Source: JBFXCS01 sp050181915 (GTDB lineage Bacteria > Actinomycetota > Thermoleophilia > Miltoncostaeales > Miltoncostaeaceae). From it: 64,000 bases of DNA. Each line of letters begins with the position of its first letter. The stretch's first letter is position 1. The position numbers and the translations under genes were made by a program. The stretch lies in the NCBI GenBank assembly GCA_050181915.1, contig JBFXCS010000002.1:186001-250000 (forward strand). The letters are read 5' to 3'. Under the pieces are notes generated by a model. The model worked only from the letters and a program-made list of their open reading frames with translations, made no database searches and was not told where the DNA came from. Shown here one piece after another: positions 1 through 9,000 of the stretch.

Positions 1-824
1 CCGATCACCTGGATCGACCCGGCGAGGCCCGCGAAGAGCCCGGCCAGCACGAAGGTGACCACGGTGACCCGCGCCACCCTCATCCCGTTCATGCGCGCGG
101 CCGCCGGGTTGAGGCCGATGGCGCGGATCTCGAAGCCGCTGCGGGTGCGGCGCATCACCACCCAGGCCACGGCGACCGCCACCACGGCGAGCACCAGGCC
201 GAGGTTCACGCCGGCCGACGACCAGATGACCGGCAGCTCGGCCGAGCCCGGCACGCGCTCGGTCTGCGCCGCCACGCCCTGGGGCCACAGGCCCGTGATG
301 GCGTAGGTGGCCAGCAGGATGCCGACGAAGTTCAGCATCAGCGTGACGATCACCTCGTTGGCCCCGGCGACGGCCTTGAGCAGGCCGGCGAGGCCCGCCC
401 ACACCGCCCCGGCGAGCACCGCGCCCAGCACCACCAGCGGCACCATCACGGCGGCCGGCAGGCCCGAGGGCAGGGTCAGGGCGAGCGCGATCGCCGCGAA
501 CGCCCCGACGTGCATCTGCCCCTCGGCGCCCACGTTCCACAGACGGGCGGTGAAGGGGATCGCCGCGGCGACGCCGCACAGGGCCAGCGGCACGGCGACG
601 CGCAGGGTGTTGCCGATACGGTCGCTCGATCCGAAGGCCCCCTCGACGATCGACCAGTAGGCGTCGAACGGGTTGGCGCCGAGGGCGGCGATCACGACGC
701 CCACCAGCACGAGCGTGCCGAGCACCGCGATCGACGCGCTGGCGAGCGTCTCGCGCGACTCGGCGGCGCGTCCGCCCAGCAGGCGGGCGGCCTCGAGCGG
801 GGTGCGGGCGGCGGGCTGCGCCAT
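1..824 (-). CDS. BMP-type nucleoside/simple-sugar ABC transporter permease, 3' end cut by window
   Basis: Membrane permease of a BMP-family (NupABC/YufNOPQ-like) ABC importer. It reads on the minus strand from ATG at 824 and runs off the window at position 1, so only the N-terminal 274 or so residues are seen. After a short polar N-terminus come several hydrophobic segments, then the family-typical stretches LWNVGAEGQ, GANEVIVTLMLN and GFEIRAIGLNPAAARMNGM. The start codon overlaps the stop of the upstream ATPase gene by one base (TGATG), which implies translational coupling. The second permease and the substrate-binding lipoprotein would be expected outside the window. The substrate is probably a nucleoside or purine, but the sequence does not fix it. 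Confidence 0.88.
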   Translation of the reverse strand, partial: MAQPAARTPLEAARLLGGRAAESRETLASASIAVLGTLVLVGVVIAALGANPFDAYWSIVEGAFGSSDRIGNTLRVAVPLALCGVAAAIPFTARLWNVGAEGQMHVGAFAAIALALTLPSGLPAAVMVPLVVLGAVLAGAVWAGLAGLLKAVAGANEVIVTLMLNFVGILLATYAITGLWPQGVAAQTERVPGSAELPVIWSSAGVNLGLVLAVVAVAVAWVVMRRTRSGFEIRAIGLNPAAARMNGMRVARVTVVTFVLAGLFAGLAGSIQVI

Positions 825-2383
825 CACGCCACCGCCTCGGCCATCGAGCCGCCCGTCCCGCCGGGCACCCCGGCGAGGGCCAGGCCGATGTCCTCGATGC
901 GGGCCGACTCGGCGCCCGCCTCGTAGATCAGGCGGCCGCGGTAGATCACCGCGATGCGGTCCGACAGGGCAATCAGCTCGTCGAGCTCGTTGGTGACCAG
1001 CAGGATCGCGGCGCCGCGGCCGCGCAGCGCCAGCAGCTCGCGGTGGACGTAGTCGATGGCGCCGACGTCGAGGCCGCGGGTGGGCTGGGCGGCGATCAGC
1101 AGGCGCGGCTCGCGGGCGATCTCGCGGGCGATCACCACCTTCTGCTGGTTGCCGCCGGACAGCTGGGAGGCGAGCGCCTCGGGGTTCGGCGGCCGCACCC
1201 CGAACGCCTCCAGCAGGCGGGCCGCGTCGGCGGCGATCGCCCGGCGGTCGAGCAGGCCCCGGCGCGCGTAGCCGCCGCCGGCCACGCGTGCCAGGGCCAG
1301 GTTGTCGGCCAGGGTCATGTCGGCGATGAGGCCCCAGTGCAGGCGGTCCTCGGGGATCACGCTCACGCGGTGGGAGTGCAGCTCGAGCGGGCTGCGACCG
1401 GTGACGTCGACGCCGTCCAGCTCCACCGTCCCGGCCTCGGCGGAGGCGACGCCGGCGAGGACGTCGCTCAGCTCGCGCTGGCCGTTGCCCTCCACCCCGG
1501 CGAGGCCCAGGATCTCGCCCTCGCCCACCTCGAGGCTCACGCCGTCCACGGCGGCCACGCCGCGGCCGTCGCGCACCACGAGGCCCGAGACGCGCAGCAC
1601 CGGGCGGGCGTCGCCGGGCCGCTCGCGCTCGGGCAGCTCGGCGATCAGGCTGCCGGTCATGGCCCGCGCCAGGCGGGCCTCGTCGTAGTCGCCGCGCGCG
1701 AACACGCCCTGGCTGCGGCCGCCGCGCAGCACGGTCACCCGGTCGGCGATCTCCATCACCTCGGAGAGCTTGTGGGTGATGAGGACGGCCGAGTGGCCGT
1801 CGGCCGCCAGACGCCGCAGCGCGTCGAACAGCGCCGCCACGCCCGCCGGGCCGAGGGAGGCGGTGGGCTCGTCGAGCACCAGGATCCGGGCGCCGCGGTA
1901 CAGCAGCTTCAGGATCTCGATGCGCTGCTGGGTGTCGACGGGCAGGTCCCGCACGCGGGCGTCCGGGTCGATCTCCAGCCCGGAGCGGCGGCCCACCTCG
2001 CGCACCTCGTCCGCCAGGCGGCCGCGCCGGATGGCGCCCCTCCACCACGGGCGGGTGCCGAGCGCGATGTTCTCCGCGACGGTGAAGTCCGGGACCAGCA
2101 TGAAGTGCTGGTGCACCATCCCGACGCCGTCGGCGAGGGCCTCGCGCGGCGATCCGTACTCGACCGGGTGGCCGTTCACCAGGATGCGCCCGTCGTCGGG
2201 CCGCAGCAGGCCGAACAGCAGGCTCATCAGGGTCGTCTTGCCGGCGCCGTTCTCTCCCAGCAGGGCGTGGATCTCACCGCGCCGGAGCGCGAAATCGACG
2301 CGGTCGCAGGCCGTCGTCGCGCCGAAGCGCTTGGTCACGCCCAGCATCTGGACGACGTTCTCGGCGGGCGGCGGGGGCGTCAT
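824..2383 (-). CDS. ABC transporter ATP-binding protein (double-ABC, BMP/RbsA type)
   Basis: Cytoplasmic ATPase of the nucleoside/sugar importer, 519 residues, with two tandem ABC domains as in RbsA/YufO. The first domain has a full Walker A (GENGAGKTT) and Walker B (ILVLDEPTASL). The second has a degenerate P-loop (GVEGNGQRE) but a good signature LSGGNQQK and LLIAAQPTRGLDVG, the usual asymmetry of the family. I start at ATG 2383. A longer frame back to 2494 adds a low-complexity Arg/Pro tail with no family similarity. It is co-directional with and coupled to the permease gene, and divergent from the TetR gene, whose product may control it. Confidence 0.9.
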   Translation of the reverse strand: MTPPPPAENVVQMLGVTKRFGATTACDRVDFALRRGEIHALLGENGAGKTTLMSLLFGLLRPDDGRILVNGHPVEYGSPREALADGVGMVHQHFMLVPDFTVAENIALGTRPWWRGAIRRGRLADEVREVGRRSGLEIDPDARVRDLPVDTQQRIEILKLLYRGARILVLDEPTASLGPAGVAALFDALRRLAADGHSAVLITHKLSEVMEIADRVTVLRGGRSQGVFARGDYDEARLARAMTGSLIAELPERERPGDARPVLRVSGLVVRDGRGVAAVDGVSLEVGEGEILGLAGVEGNGQRELSDVLAGVASAEAGTVELDGVDVTGRSPLELHSHRVSVIPEDRLHWGLIADMTLADNLALARVAGGGYARRGLLDRRAIAADAARLLEAFGVRPPNPEALASQLSGGNQQKVVIAREIAREPRLLIAAQPTRGLDVGAIDYVHRELLALRGRGAAILLVTNELDELIALSDRIAVIYRGRLIYEAGAESARIEDIGLALAGVPGGTGGSMAEAVA

Positions 2384-2468
2384 GGGCGGCGATCGTACGA
2401 GCGCCCCCGAAGGCCTCACGTTGGACGGCCGGGCAGAGGGTTCCGCCGGATTCCTGGCCGCCTGCACA

Positions 2469-2486
2469 TGGGACGCGCCTGTCCCA
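2469..2486. promoter_or_regulatory. Candidate TetR operator (inverted repeat)
   Basis: TGGGAC and GTCCCA form perfect 6-base arms separated by 6 bases, inside the 161-base gap between the divergent transporter and TetR genes. TetR-family operators are often short palindromes of this type in exactly this position. Binding is inferred only. Confidence 0.4.
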
Positions 2487-2544
2487 AAGCGCAAGATCCT
2501 TCATACGGCCGGATGGAACAACGGCGAGGGGATGGAGCCGCCCC

Positions 2545-3186
2545 GTGTCAAGTCGCCGCCTCCGGCCCCGGAGAGGAGGGTCCCTGGCCGGTCGACCGCG
2601 TCCCGTGTCGGTATGGGAGGAGCGCCGCCGCACCCTGGTGCGCGCCGCGTGCCTGGTGGTGGCCGACGTCGGCGTCGAGGGCCTCACCCTCGACCGCGTG
2701 GCCCAGCGCGCCGGCGTGTCGAAGGGCGCCGTCCAGTACGCCTTCGGCTCCCGCGACGAGCTGCTCGGGGCGCTGGCGCGATGGGTGCTGCAGAGCATCT
2801 GGATGGACGGCGGCGGTCGCGCGCCCGACGACCGGCCCAGCCTCGACCAGCTGATGGACGGCCTCATCCGCGGCCTGCAGACCGACTCGGACCGGATGAC
2901 GACCATGTACGCCCTGCTGATCGGCGCCGGCCGCAACCCGGCCGTGCGGCAGGCCTTCCACGACTTCTACGCCGAGGCCGACCCCCGCCTCACCGCGGCC
3001 CTCGAGGACGCCATGGGCGGCCACCTCGACCCGGCCGAGCGCGCCACCCTCATCCACGGCCTCCGCGGCATGATCGTCGGGATGTACCTCCACTGGACGG
3101 TCCATCCCGAGGGGCGCTCGCCGGACGCCGTCGCCGCCGAGATCAGGGCGGTCTTCGATCGCCTGCTGGGAGCCGTGACGGCCTGA
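2545..3186 (+). CDS. TetR/AcrR-family transcriptional regulator
   Basis: DNA-binding repressor-like protein of 213 residues. The N-terminal HTH is clear: VADVGVEGLTLDRVAQRAGV followed by SKGAVQYAFGSRDELLGAL, the TetR helix 2-3 pattern. The rest is an alpha-helical ligand-binding domain ending at LLGAVTA. The GTG start at 2545 has a purine-rich stretch (GGGGATGGAG) about 7 bases upstream. A second GTG at 2605 lacks a well-spaced site. It diverges from the ABC transporter genes and lies 69 bases before mutA, so it could regulate the transporter, the methylmalonyl-CoA genes, or itself. The ligand is unknown. Confidence 0.85.
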   Translation: MSSRRLRPRRGGSLAGRPRPVSVWEERRRTLVRAACLVVADVGVEGLTLDRVAQRAGVSKGAVQYAFGSRDELLGALARWVLQSIWMDGGGRAPDDRPSLDQLMDGLIRGLQTDSDRMTTMYALLIGAGRNPAVRQAFHDFYAEADPRLTAALEDAMGGHLDPAERATLIHGLRGMIVGMYLHWTVHPEGRSPDAVAAEIRAVFDRLLGAVTA

Positions 3187-3241
3187 CGCGGCGGCGCGGC
3201 TCCCGCGGTCCCATCGCCCCCGGCGGGCGGGCCGGCGGGGA

Positions 3242-3247
3242 TAGCAT
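3242..3247 (+). promoter_or_regulatory. Candidate -10 hexamer TAGCAT for a leaderless mutA transcript
   Basis: TAGCAT ends 8 bases before the mutA ATG, which leaves no room for a Shine-Dalgarno site. The same TANNNT spacing recurs before seven other start codons in the window. Confidence 0.4.
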
Positions 3248-3255
3248 TAGTCGGA

Positions 3256-5145
3256 ATGCCGAACGACTCCGACGCGCCGATGGCGCTGGCCGCGGGCTTC
3301 CCGGCCGCCGACCGCGAGCGGTGGATGGCCGAGGTGGCGCGCGTCCTCGCCCGCGGCCGCGACGACGCGGGGCCGGCCGAGATCGACGCCCTGTTCGCCC
3401 GGGTGCTCCGCACTCCGACCTACGACGGCATCACCCTGGAGCCGCTCTACACCGCCGGCGACGCGCCGCCGCCGGGGTCGGAGGGGCTGCCCGGCCTCGC
3501 CCCGTTCGTGCGCGGCTCGGCGCCGCACGCGGGGCCGGGAGGCTGGGACGCGCGCCAGGTGGTGGCGGTCGAGGGCGACGGCGCCTCCGCCGCCGGGCAC
3601 GCCCTCGATGAGCTCGAGAACGGCGCCGTGTCGGTGCAGCTCGACCTGCGCGGGGCGGACCGCATCGACGTCGCCCTGCTCGACCGGGTGCTCGGCGGCG
3701 TGCTGCTGTCGGCGGCCGCGGTCGGGCTGGACGCCGGGCGGCGGGGCGTCGAGGCGGCCGCCGCCCTCGCCGGCCTGTGGGCGGAGCGGGACGTGCCCGA
3801 CGGCGCGGCCCTCGCCTCGCTGGGCCTCGACCCGCTGGGCGAGCACGCCACCGCCGGGGGCGCCCGGCCGCTCGACCGGGAGCTCTCGCAGGCGGTCGCG
3901 GTCGCCGTCGAGGCATCCGCCCGCCGCCCGGGCGTGCGCGCCATGGTGGCCGACGGGTCGCGCTACCACGGCGCCGGCGGGTCGGACGCCGAGCAGCTCG
4001 GCGCGGCCCTCGCCACCGGCGTGGCCTACCTGCGGGCGCTGACGGACGCCGGGCTCACCCCCGACGCGGCCTGCGGGCAGGTGGAGCTGCGGCTCGCCGC
4101 AAGCGCCGGCCAGTTCCCCACCATCGCCCTGATGCGGGCCGCGCGGCTCGCCTGGGCCCGGGTGGCGGAGGTCGCGGGCGCCTCCCCGGCCGCGCGGGCC
4201 GCCCGGATCCACGCCGTCACCTCCCCCGCGATGGCCACCCGCTACGACCCCTGGGTGAACCTGCTGCGCAACACGGTGGCCTGCTTCGCGGCGGGCGCCG
4301 GCGGCGCCGACGTCGTGACCGTGGCCCCGCACGACGGGGCCGGCGGCGACCTGGCGCGGCGCCTCGCCCGCAACACGCAGGCGCTGCTGGTCGACGAGTG
4401 CGGCCTCGCGCGCGTCGCCGACCCGGCCGGCGGCTCCTGGTTCGTGGAGCGGCTCACCCGGCAGCTGGCCGACGCGGCGTGGGCCTTCCTGCAGCGGATC
4501 GAGGCGGCGGGCGGCATGGCCGCGGCGCTCGACGCCGGCCTGGTGCAGGAGCGGATCGCCGCGACCTGGCGGGCACGGGCGACAAACCTCGCCCGGCGCC
4601 GCGATCCGGTGACCGGCGTCAGCGAGTTCCCCGACATCGACGAGCCCGCGCCCGCCGCCGCGCCGGCCGGCGCCGGCGGCGGATCGATCCCCGCCCTGGT
4701 TCCGCACCGCTACGGCGAGCCCTTCGAGGCGCTCCGCGACCGGGCTCGGGCCGCCGCGACGCCGCCCACCGTGTTCCTGGCGACCCTGGGCACGGCCGCG
4801 GCGCACACCGCCCGGGCGACCTTCGCCAAGAACCTGTTCGAGGCGGGCGGCATCCGCGCCCTCCCGTCCGGCGACCTCGGCGAGGGAGACGACCTCGCCG
4901 AGGCCTTCCGCGCCAGCCGCGCGCCGATCGCCTGCATCTGCTCCAGCGACGCCGTCTACGCCGAGCGCGCCGCGGCGGCCGCGGCGGCGCTGTCGGGCGC
5001 CGGGGCCGCGCGGGTGTACCTGGCCGGCCGCGGCGGCGAGCGCGAGGCCGCGCTGCGCGAGGCCGGCGTCGACGAGTTCGCCCACGCCGGCGTGGACGCC
5101 GCCCGCCTGCTGGCCCGGGCCCTCGACGCGGCGGGCGCGCCGTGA
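3256..5145 (+). CDS. mutA: Methylmalonyl-CoA mutase small (beta) subunit
   Basis: Non-catalytic subunit of the adenosylcobalamin-dependent mutase that interconverts (R)-methylmalonyl-CoA and succinyl-CoA, 629 residues, the normal length. The N-terminal TIM-barrel part shows TYDGITLEPLYTA and GLPGLAPFVRG. The C-terminal cobalamin-like domain lacks the DxHDxxG ligand motif (it reads LGTAAAHTA), as expected for MutA. Its stop overlaps the mutB GTG by four bases (GTGA), which fits a coupled heterodimer. A leaderless-type -10 hexamer precedes the ATG. Confidence 0.95.
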   Translation: MPNDSDAPMALAAGFPAADRERWMAEVARVLARGRDDAGPAEIDALFARVLRTPTYDGITLEPLYTAGDAPPPGSEGLPGLAPFVRGSAPHAGPGGWDARQVVAVEGDGASAAGHALDELENGAVSVQLDLRGADRIDVALLDRVLGGVLLSAAAVGLDAGRRGVEAAAALAGLWAERDVPDGAALASLGLDPLGEHATAGGARPLDRELSQAVAVAVEASARRPGVRAMVADGSRYHGAGGSDAEQLGAALATGVAYLRALTDAGLTPDAACGQVELRLAASAGQFPTIALMRAARLAWARVAEVAGASPAARAARIHAVTSPAMATRYDPWVNLLRNTVACFAAGAGGADVVTVAPHDGAGGDLARRLARNTQALLVDECGLARVADPAGGSWFVERLTRQLADAAWAFLQRIEAAGGMAAALDAGLVQERIAATWRARATNLARRRDPVTGVSEFPDIDEPAPAAAPAGAGGGSIPALVPHRYGEPFEALRDRARAAATPPTVFLATLGTAAAHTARATFAKNLFEAGGIRALPSGDLGEGDDLAEAFRASRAPIACICSSDAVYAERAAAAAAALSGAGAARVYLAGRGGEREAALREAGVDEFAHAGVDAARLLARALDAAGAP

Positions 5146-7358
5146 CCGGCATCCCCAGCCTGGCCGACGTACCGCTGGGGGCGCCCGAGCCGTCCGGCGA
5201 CCTCGGCGCCTGGCGCGCGGCGGCCGAGGCGGCGACCGGCCTGAGCGAGCATACGCTGACCTGGCAGGCGCCGGAGGGCATCCCCGTCGCCCCGCTCTAC
5301 ACCGCCGCCGACGTCGACGGGCTCGACTTCCTCGGCGGCTACCCCGGCATCGCCCCCTTCCTGCGCGGGCCCTACCCCACCATGTACGTCAACCAGCCGT
5401 GGACGGTGCGCCAGTACGCCGGCTTCTCCACCGCCGAGGAGTCGAACGCCTTCTACCGGCGCAACCTCGCCGCGGGCCAGAAGGGGCTGTCGATCGCCTT
5501 CGACCTGCCCACCCACCGCGGCTACGACAGCGACCACCCGCGGGTGGCGGGCGACGTCGGCATGGCCGGGGTGGCGATCGACTCGATCCTCGACATGCGC
5601 CGGCTGTTCGACGGCATCCCGCTCGACCAGATGACCGTGTCGATGACCATGAACGGCGCCGTCCTGCCGGTGCTGGCCCTCTACATCGTGGCCGCCGAGG
5701 AGCAGGGGGTTCCGCCCGAGAAGCTGGCCGGGACCATCCAGAACGACATCCTCAAGGAGTTCATGGTCCGCAACACCTACATCTACCCGCCGGCGCCGTC
5801 GATGCGGGTGGTCTCGGACATCTTCGCCTTCACCTCTCAGCGGATGCCCCGCTACAACTCGATCTCGATCTCCGGCTACCACATGCAGGAGGCCGGGGCG
5901 ACGGCCGACCTGGAGCTGGCGTACACGCTGGCCGACGGCGTGGAGTACATCCGCGCCGGCCGCGACGCTGGGCTGTCGGTGGACGCCTTCGCGCCGCGGC
6001 TGTCGTTCTTCTGGGCCATCGGCATGAACTTCTTCATGGAGGTGGCGAAGCTGCGCGCCGCGCGGCTCCTGTGGGCGCGCCTGGTGCGGGAGTTCCGGCC
6101 CGAGAGCGACAGGTCGCTGTCGCTGCGCACCCACTCGCAGACCTCCGGCTGGTCGCTGACGGCGCAGGACGTCTTCAACAACGTGATGCGCACCTGCGTG
6201 GAGGCGATGGCGGCCACCCAGGGGCACACCCAGTCGCTGCACACCAACGCCCTCGACGAGGCGCTGGCGCTGCCCACCGACTTCAGCGCCCGCATCGCGC
6301 GCAACACCCAGCTCTTCCTGCAGCAGGAGTCGGGCACCACCCGCGTGATCGACCCCTGGGGCGGCAGCTACTACGTGGAGCGCCTCACCCACGATCTCGC
6401 CCGGGCGGCCTGGGGGCACATCCGCGAGGTCGAGGAGGCGGGCGGGATGACCCGGGCGATCGAGGCCGGGATCCCGAAGCTGCGCATCGAGGAGGCCGCC
6501 GCCCGCACCCAGGCGCGCATCGACTCGGGGCAGCAGCCCGTGATCGGGGTGAACCGCCACGCCCCGACCGGCGAGGAGCCGATCGAGGTGCTGAAGGTCG
6601 ACAACCGCGCCGTGCGCATCCAGCAGGTCGAGAAGCTGCGGCGCCTGCGGGCCGAGCGCGACGGGGCCGCCTGCCGCGCGGCGCTCGAGCGCCTGGAGGC
6701 CGGCGCGCGGCGGGCGATGGAGGGCACGCGCGGGCCAGGCCTCGACGAGAACCTGCTCGCGCTGGCGGTGGACGCGGCCCGCGCCGAGGCGACTGTCGGG
6801 GAGATCAGCGACGCGATGGAGCGCGTCTTCGGCCGCCACACCGCCGAGATTCGTACGATCTCGGGCGTGTACCGCCAGGAGGTCGGTGATTCGGCGGATG
6901 CCGAGCGGGTCCACGCCCGGGTGGAGGAGTTCGCGCGCGCCCACGGCCGCCGCCCCCGGATCCTGGTGGCGAAGATGGGCCAGGACGGCCACGACCGCGG
7001 CCAGAAGGTGATCGCCACGGCCTTCGCCGACCTGGGCTTCGACGTCGACGTGGGCCCCCTGTTCCAGACGCCCGCCGAGGTGGCGCGCCAGGCGATCGAG
7101 GCCGACGTCCACGTGGTGGGGGTGTCGTCGCTCGCCGCCGGGCACCTCACGCTGGTGCCCGAGCTGCGCCACGAGCTCGCCGCCCTGGGCGGCGGCGACG
7201 TGATGGTCGCGGTGGGCGGCGTGATCCCGCCGGCCGACTGGGACGAGCTGCGCGCCGCCGGCGCCGCCGCGATCTTCCCGCCCGGCACCGTGATCGCCAC
7301 GGCCGCCGACGAGCTGCTCGACCGGCTGGAGCAGGCGGGCAACGGCACCGGGCGGTGA
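5142..7358 (+). CDS. mutB: Methylmalonyl-CoA mutase large (alpha) catalytic subunit
   Basis: Catalytic, B12-binding subunit, 738 residues, from GTG 5142. The substrate-binding barrel shows TMYVNQPWTVRQYAGFSTAE and IAFDLPTHRGYDSDHPRVAG. The C-terminal cobalamin domain begins RPRILVAKMGQ and carries DGHDRG at residues 615-620, with the cobalt-ligating His617. The gene overlaps mutA upstream and meaB downstream by four bases each, so the three proteins are probably made together. With the carboxylase operon at 12152-15719 it completes most of the propionyl-CoA to succinyl-CoA route. The epimerase was not seen. Confidence 0.97.
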   Translation: MTGIPSLADVPLGAPEPSGDLGAWRAAAEAATGLSEHTLTWQAPEGIPVAPLYTAADVDGLDFLGGYPGIAPFLRGPYPTMYVNQPWTVRQYAGFSTAEESNAFYRRNLAAGQKGLSIAFDLPTHRGYDSDHPRVAGDVGMAGVAIDSILDMRRLFDGIPLDQMTVSMTMNGAVLPVLALYIVAAEEQGVPPEKLAGTIQNDILKEFMVRNTYIYPPAPSMRVVSDIFAFTSQRMPRYNSISISGYHMQEAGATADLELAYTLADGVEYIRAGRDAGLSVDAFAPRLSFFWAIGMNFFMEVAKLRAARLLWARLVREFRPESDRSLSLRTHSQTSGWSLTAQDVFNNVMRTCVEAMAATQGHTQSLHTNALDEALALPTDFSARIARNTQLFLQQESGTTRVIDPWGGSYYVERLTHDLARAAWGHIREVEEAGGMTRAIEAGIPKLRIEEAAARTQARIDSGQQPVIGVNRHAPTGEEPIEVLKVDNRAVRIQQVEKLRRLRAERDGAACRAALERLEAGARRAMEGTRGPGLDENLLALAVDAARAEATVGEISDAMERVFGRHTAEIRTISGVYRQEVGDSADAERVHARVEEFARAHGRRPRILVAKMGQDGHDRGQKVIATAFADLGFDVDVGPLFQTPAEVARQAIEADVHVVGVSSLAAGHLTLVPELRHELAALGGGDVMVAVGGVIPPADWDELRAAGAAAIFPPGTVIATAADELLDRLEQAGNGTGR

Positions 7359-8341
7359 GCGGCCCCGCCGCCGACGTGGAGGCGCGGGTCCGCGGGGTGC
7401 TGGCGGGCGACCGCGCCGCCGTCGCGCGGGCCATCACGCTGGTCGAGTCGACCCGCCCCGACCACCGGGCCCGGGCGCGGGAGCTGCTGGCGGCGCTGCT
7501 GCCCCACGCCGGCGCGGCCCGGCGGGTGGGCGTCACGGGGGTGCCCGGCGTCGGCAAGTCGACCTTCGTGGACGCCCTCGGCACGATGCTCACCGGCGCG
7601 GGCCACCGGGTCGCGGTGCTGGCGGTGGACCCCTCGTCCACCCGCCGCGGCGGCAGCATCCTGGGCGACAAGACGCGCATGGCGCGCCTCGCGGTCGACC
7701 CGGCGGCCTTCATCCGGCCCTCGCCCACCTCGGGCACCCTCGGCGGCGTCGCCCGTGCGACGCGCGAGGCGATCGTGGTGGTCGAGGCCGCCGGCTACGA
7801 CGTGGTGCTGGTCGAGACGGTGGGCGTGGGCCAGTCGGAGACCGCCGTCGCGAACATGGTCGACTGCTTCCTGCTGCTCACGATCGCCCGCACCGGGGAC
7901 TCGCTGCAGGGCATCAAGCGCGGGGTGCTGGAGCTCGCGGACGTGATCGCGGTGAACAAGGCCGACGGCCCCCACGCCGCCGAGGCCCGCGGCGCGGCCC
8001 GCGAGCTGGCCGACGCGATGCGGCTGCTCGTGCCGCGCGGCGCCCTCTGGCGGCCGCCGGTGCTGACCTGCAGCGGGCTGGAGGGCGAGGGCGTCGCCGC
8101 GGTGTGGGAGGCGGTTGAGGAGCACCGGCGCGTGCTGGACGACTCGGGCGGCCTCGCCCGCCGCCGCGCCGATCAGGAGGTCTCGTGGATGTGGTCGGCG
8201 GTCACCGACGGGGTGCTGGAGCGACTCAGGCGCGACCCCGATCTGAGAGCACACGTGGACGAGATGGAGGGGCGGGTGCGCGCCGGAGAGCTGCCGGCGA
8301 CGGTCGCCGCCGGCGAGATCCTGGGTCGCCTCGACGCCTGA
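7355..8341 (+). CDS. meaB: MeaB/ArgK-type G-protein chaperone of methylmalonyl-CoA mutase
   Basis: GTPase of 328 residues that protects and reloads methylmalonyl-CoA mutase with cobalamin. It has a P-loop GVPGVGKS (residues 62-69), the base-recognition motif NKAD, and family stretches VDPSSTRRGGSILGDKTRM and VETVGVGQSE. GTG 7355 overlaps the mutB stop by four bases. The MutAB-MeaB gene order is standard and supports the function strongly over the older ArgK/LAO kinase name. Confidence 0.95.
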   Translation: MSGPAADVEARVRGVLAGDRAAVARAITLVESTRPDHRARARELLAALLPHAGAARRVGVTGVPGVGKSTFVDALGTMLTGAGHRVAVLAVDPSSTRRGGSILGDKTRMARLAVDPAAFIRPSPTSGTLGGVARATREAIVVVEAAGYDVVLVETVGVGQSETAVANMVDCFLLLTIARTGDSLQGIKRGVLELADVIAVNKADGPHAAEARGAARELADAMRLLVPRGALWRPPVLTCSGLEGEGVAAVWEAVEEHRRVLDDSGGLARRRADQEVSWMWSAVTDGVLERLRRDPDLRAHVDEMEGRVRAGELPATVAAGEILGRLDA

Positions 8342-8385
8342 TCAGCGATCTGCTTTGCTTCGGGCAATCTGAGTAAAGGCACATC

Positions 8386-8604
8386 ATGAGCATCATCTCC
8401 AAGAAGAATCAGATCACGTTGCCCGTCGAAACCCTTCGCCGCGCCGGCATGAAGCCGGGCGACGACGTCCGTATAACGGCCGTCGGGCCGGGGAAGGTCG
8501 AGATCCTGAGCGTCGATGAGCTGATCGACCGGTACTCCGGCATCTTCGGCAAGGACGTCTACCCAGACGGCTATCTCGAGGAGCTCCGCGCGGAGTGGGA
8601 CTGA
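8386..8604 (+). CDS. vapB: AbrB/MazE-like (VapB) antitoxin
   Basis: Small DNA-binding antitoxin of 72 residues with the swapped-hairpin AbrB pattern SIISKKNQITLPVETLRRAG followed by MKPGDDVRI. The acidic C-terminus (YLEELRAEWD) would bind the toxin. AAAGG lies about 7 bases before the ATG. The stop overlaps the following PIN toxin gene by 10 bases, the usual coupled arrangement, and the complex probably represses its own promoter in the 44-base gap after meaB. This stretch looks less GC-rich and less codon-biased than its neighbours, consistent with horizontal acquisition. Confidence 0.85.
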   Translation: MSIISKKNQITLPVETLRRAGMKPGDDVRITAVGPGKVEILSVDELIDRYSGIFGKDVYPDGYLEELRAEWD

Positions 8605-8999
8605 CCGTCTTCGACTCGGATGTGCTGATCGGATTCCTGAACGGCGAGGACGCCAACCATGTGGATGCGGACGCACGAGTTCGCGCCGCGGTCCGCTCCG
8701 GCGATCGATGCCTCGTGTGCGCGGTGAACTACACGGAGGTCCTCGTCGGGCCGGTGCGCGCGGGGGCCGCCGGTGCCGTCGACGAGATGCTCGGCTACTT
8801 CGGGTTCGAGATCATCCAGGCCGATCAGGCGCTCGCGCAGAGGGCGGCAGCCGTCCGCGCCAGAACCAACCTCAAGGTTCCTGACGCGTACGCCCTCGCC
8901 ACCGTCATTCACGCGGAGCACCGAGGGTGGGACGACGTGCGCCTGGCGACCTTCGACCGGCGCCTGATGACGGCGTTCGCCGAACTACACCCGAACTGA
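8595..8999 (+). CDS. vapC: PIN-domain ribonuclease toxin (VapC)
   Basis: PIN-fold endoribonuclease toxin of 134 residues, from GTG 8595. The acidic metal-binding residues are in place: D7/D9 in VFDSDVLIGFL, E48 in NYTEVLVGP, D97 in VPDAYALA and D121 in TFDRR. The targets of VapC toxins are usually tRNA or rRNA; the target here is unknown. It overlaps vapB by 10 bases, and its end abuts the convergent gene ending at 9001 with almost no spacer. Confidence 0.88.
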   Translation: MGLTVFDSDVLIGFLNGEDANHVDADARVRAAVRSGDRCLVCAVNYTEVLVGPVRAGAAGAVDEMLGYFGFEIIQADQALAQRAAAVRARTNLKVPDAYALATVIHAEHRGWDDVRLATFDRRLMTAFAELHPN

Positions 9000-9000
9000 C

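Noticed and set aside
1043..2854. Long open frames opposite or beside the main genes (for example 603 codons on plus across the ATPase gene; similar across mutAB, EPS and sdh)
   Set aside because: They are by-products of high third-position GC. They lack domains, are rich in His/Arg/Pro/Gly and lie over genes with recognisable families.
2605..3186. Shorter TetR start at GTG 2605
   Set aside because: The purine-rich site is 27 bases away. GTG 2545 has well-spaced purines, though the shorter form cannot be excluded.
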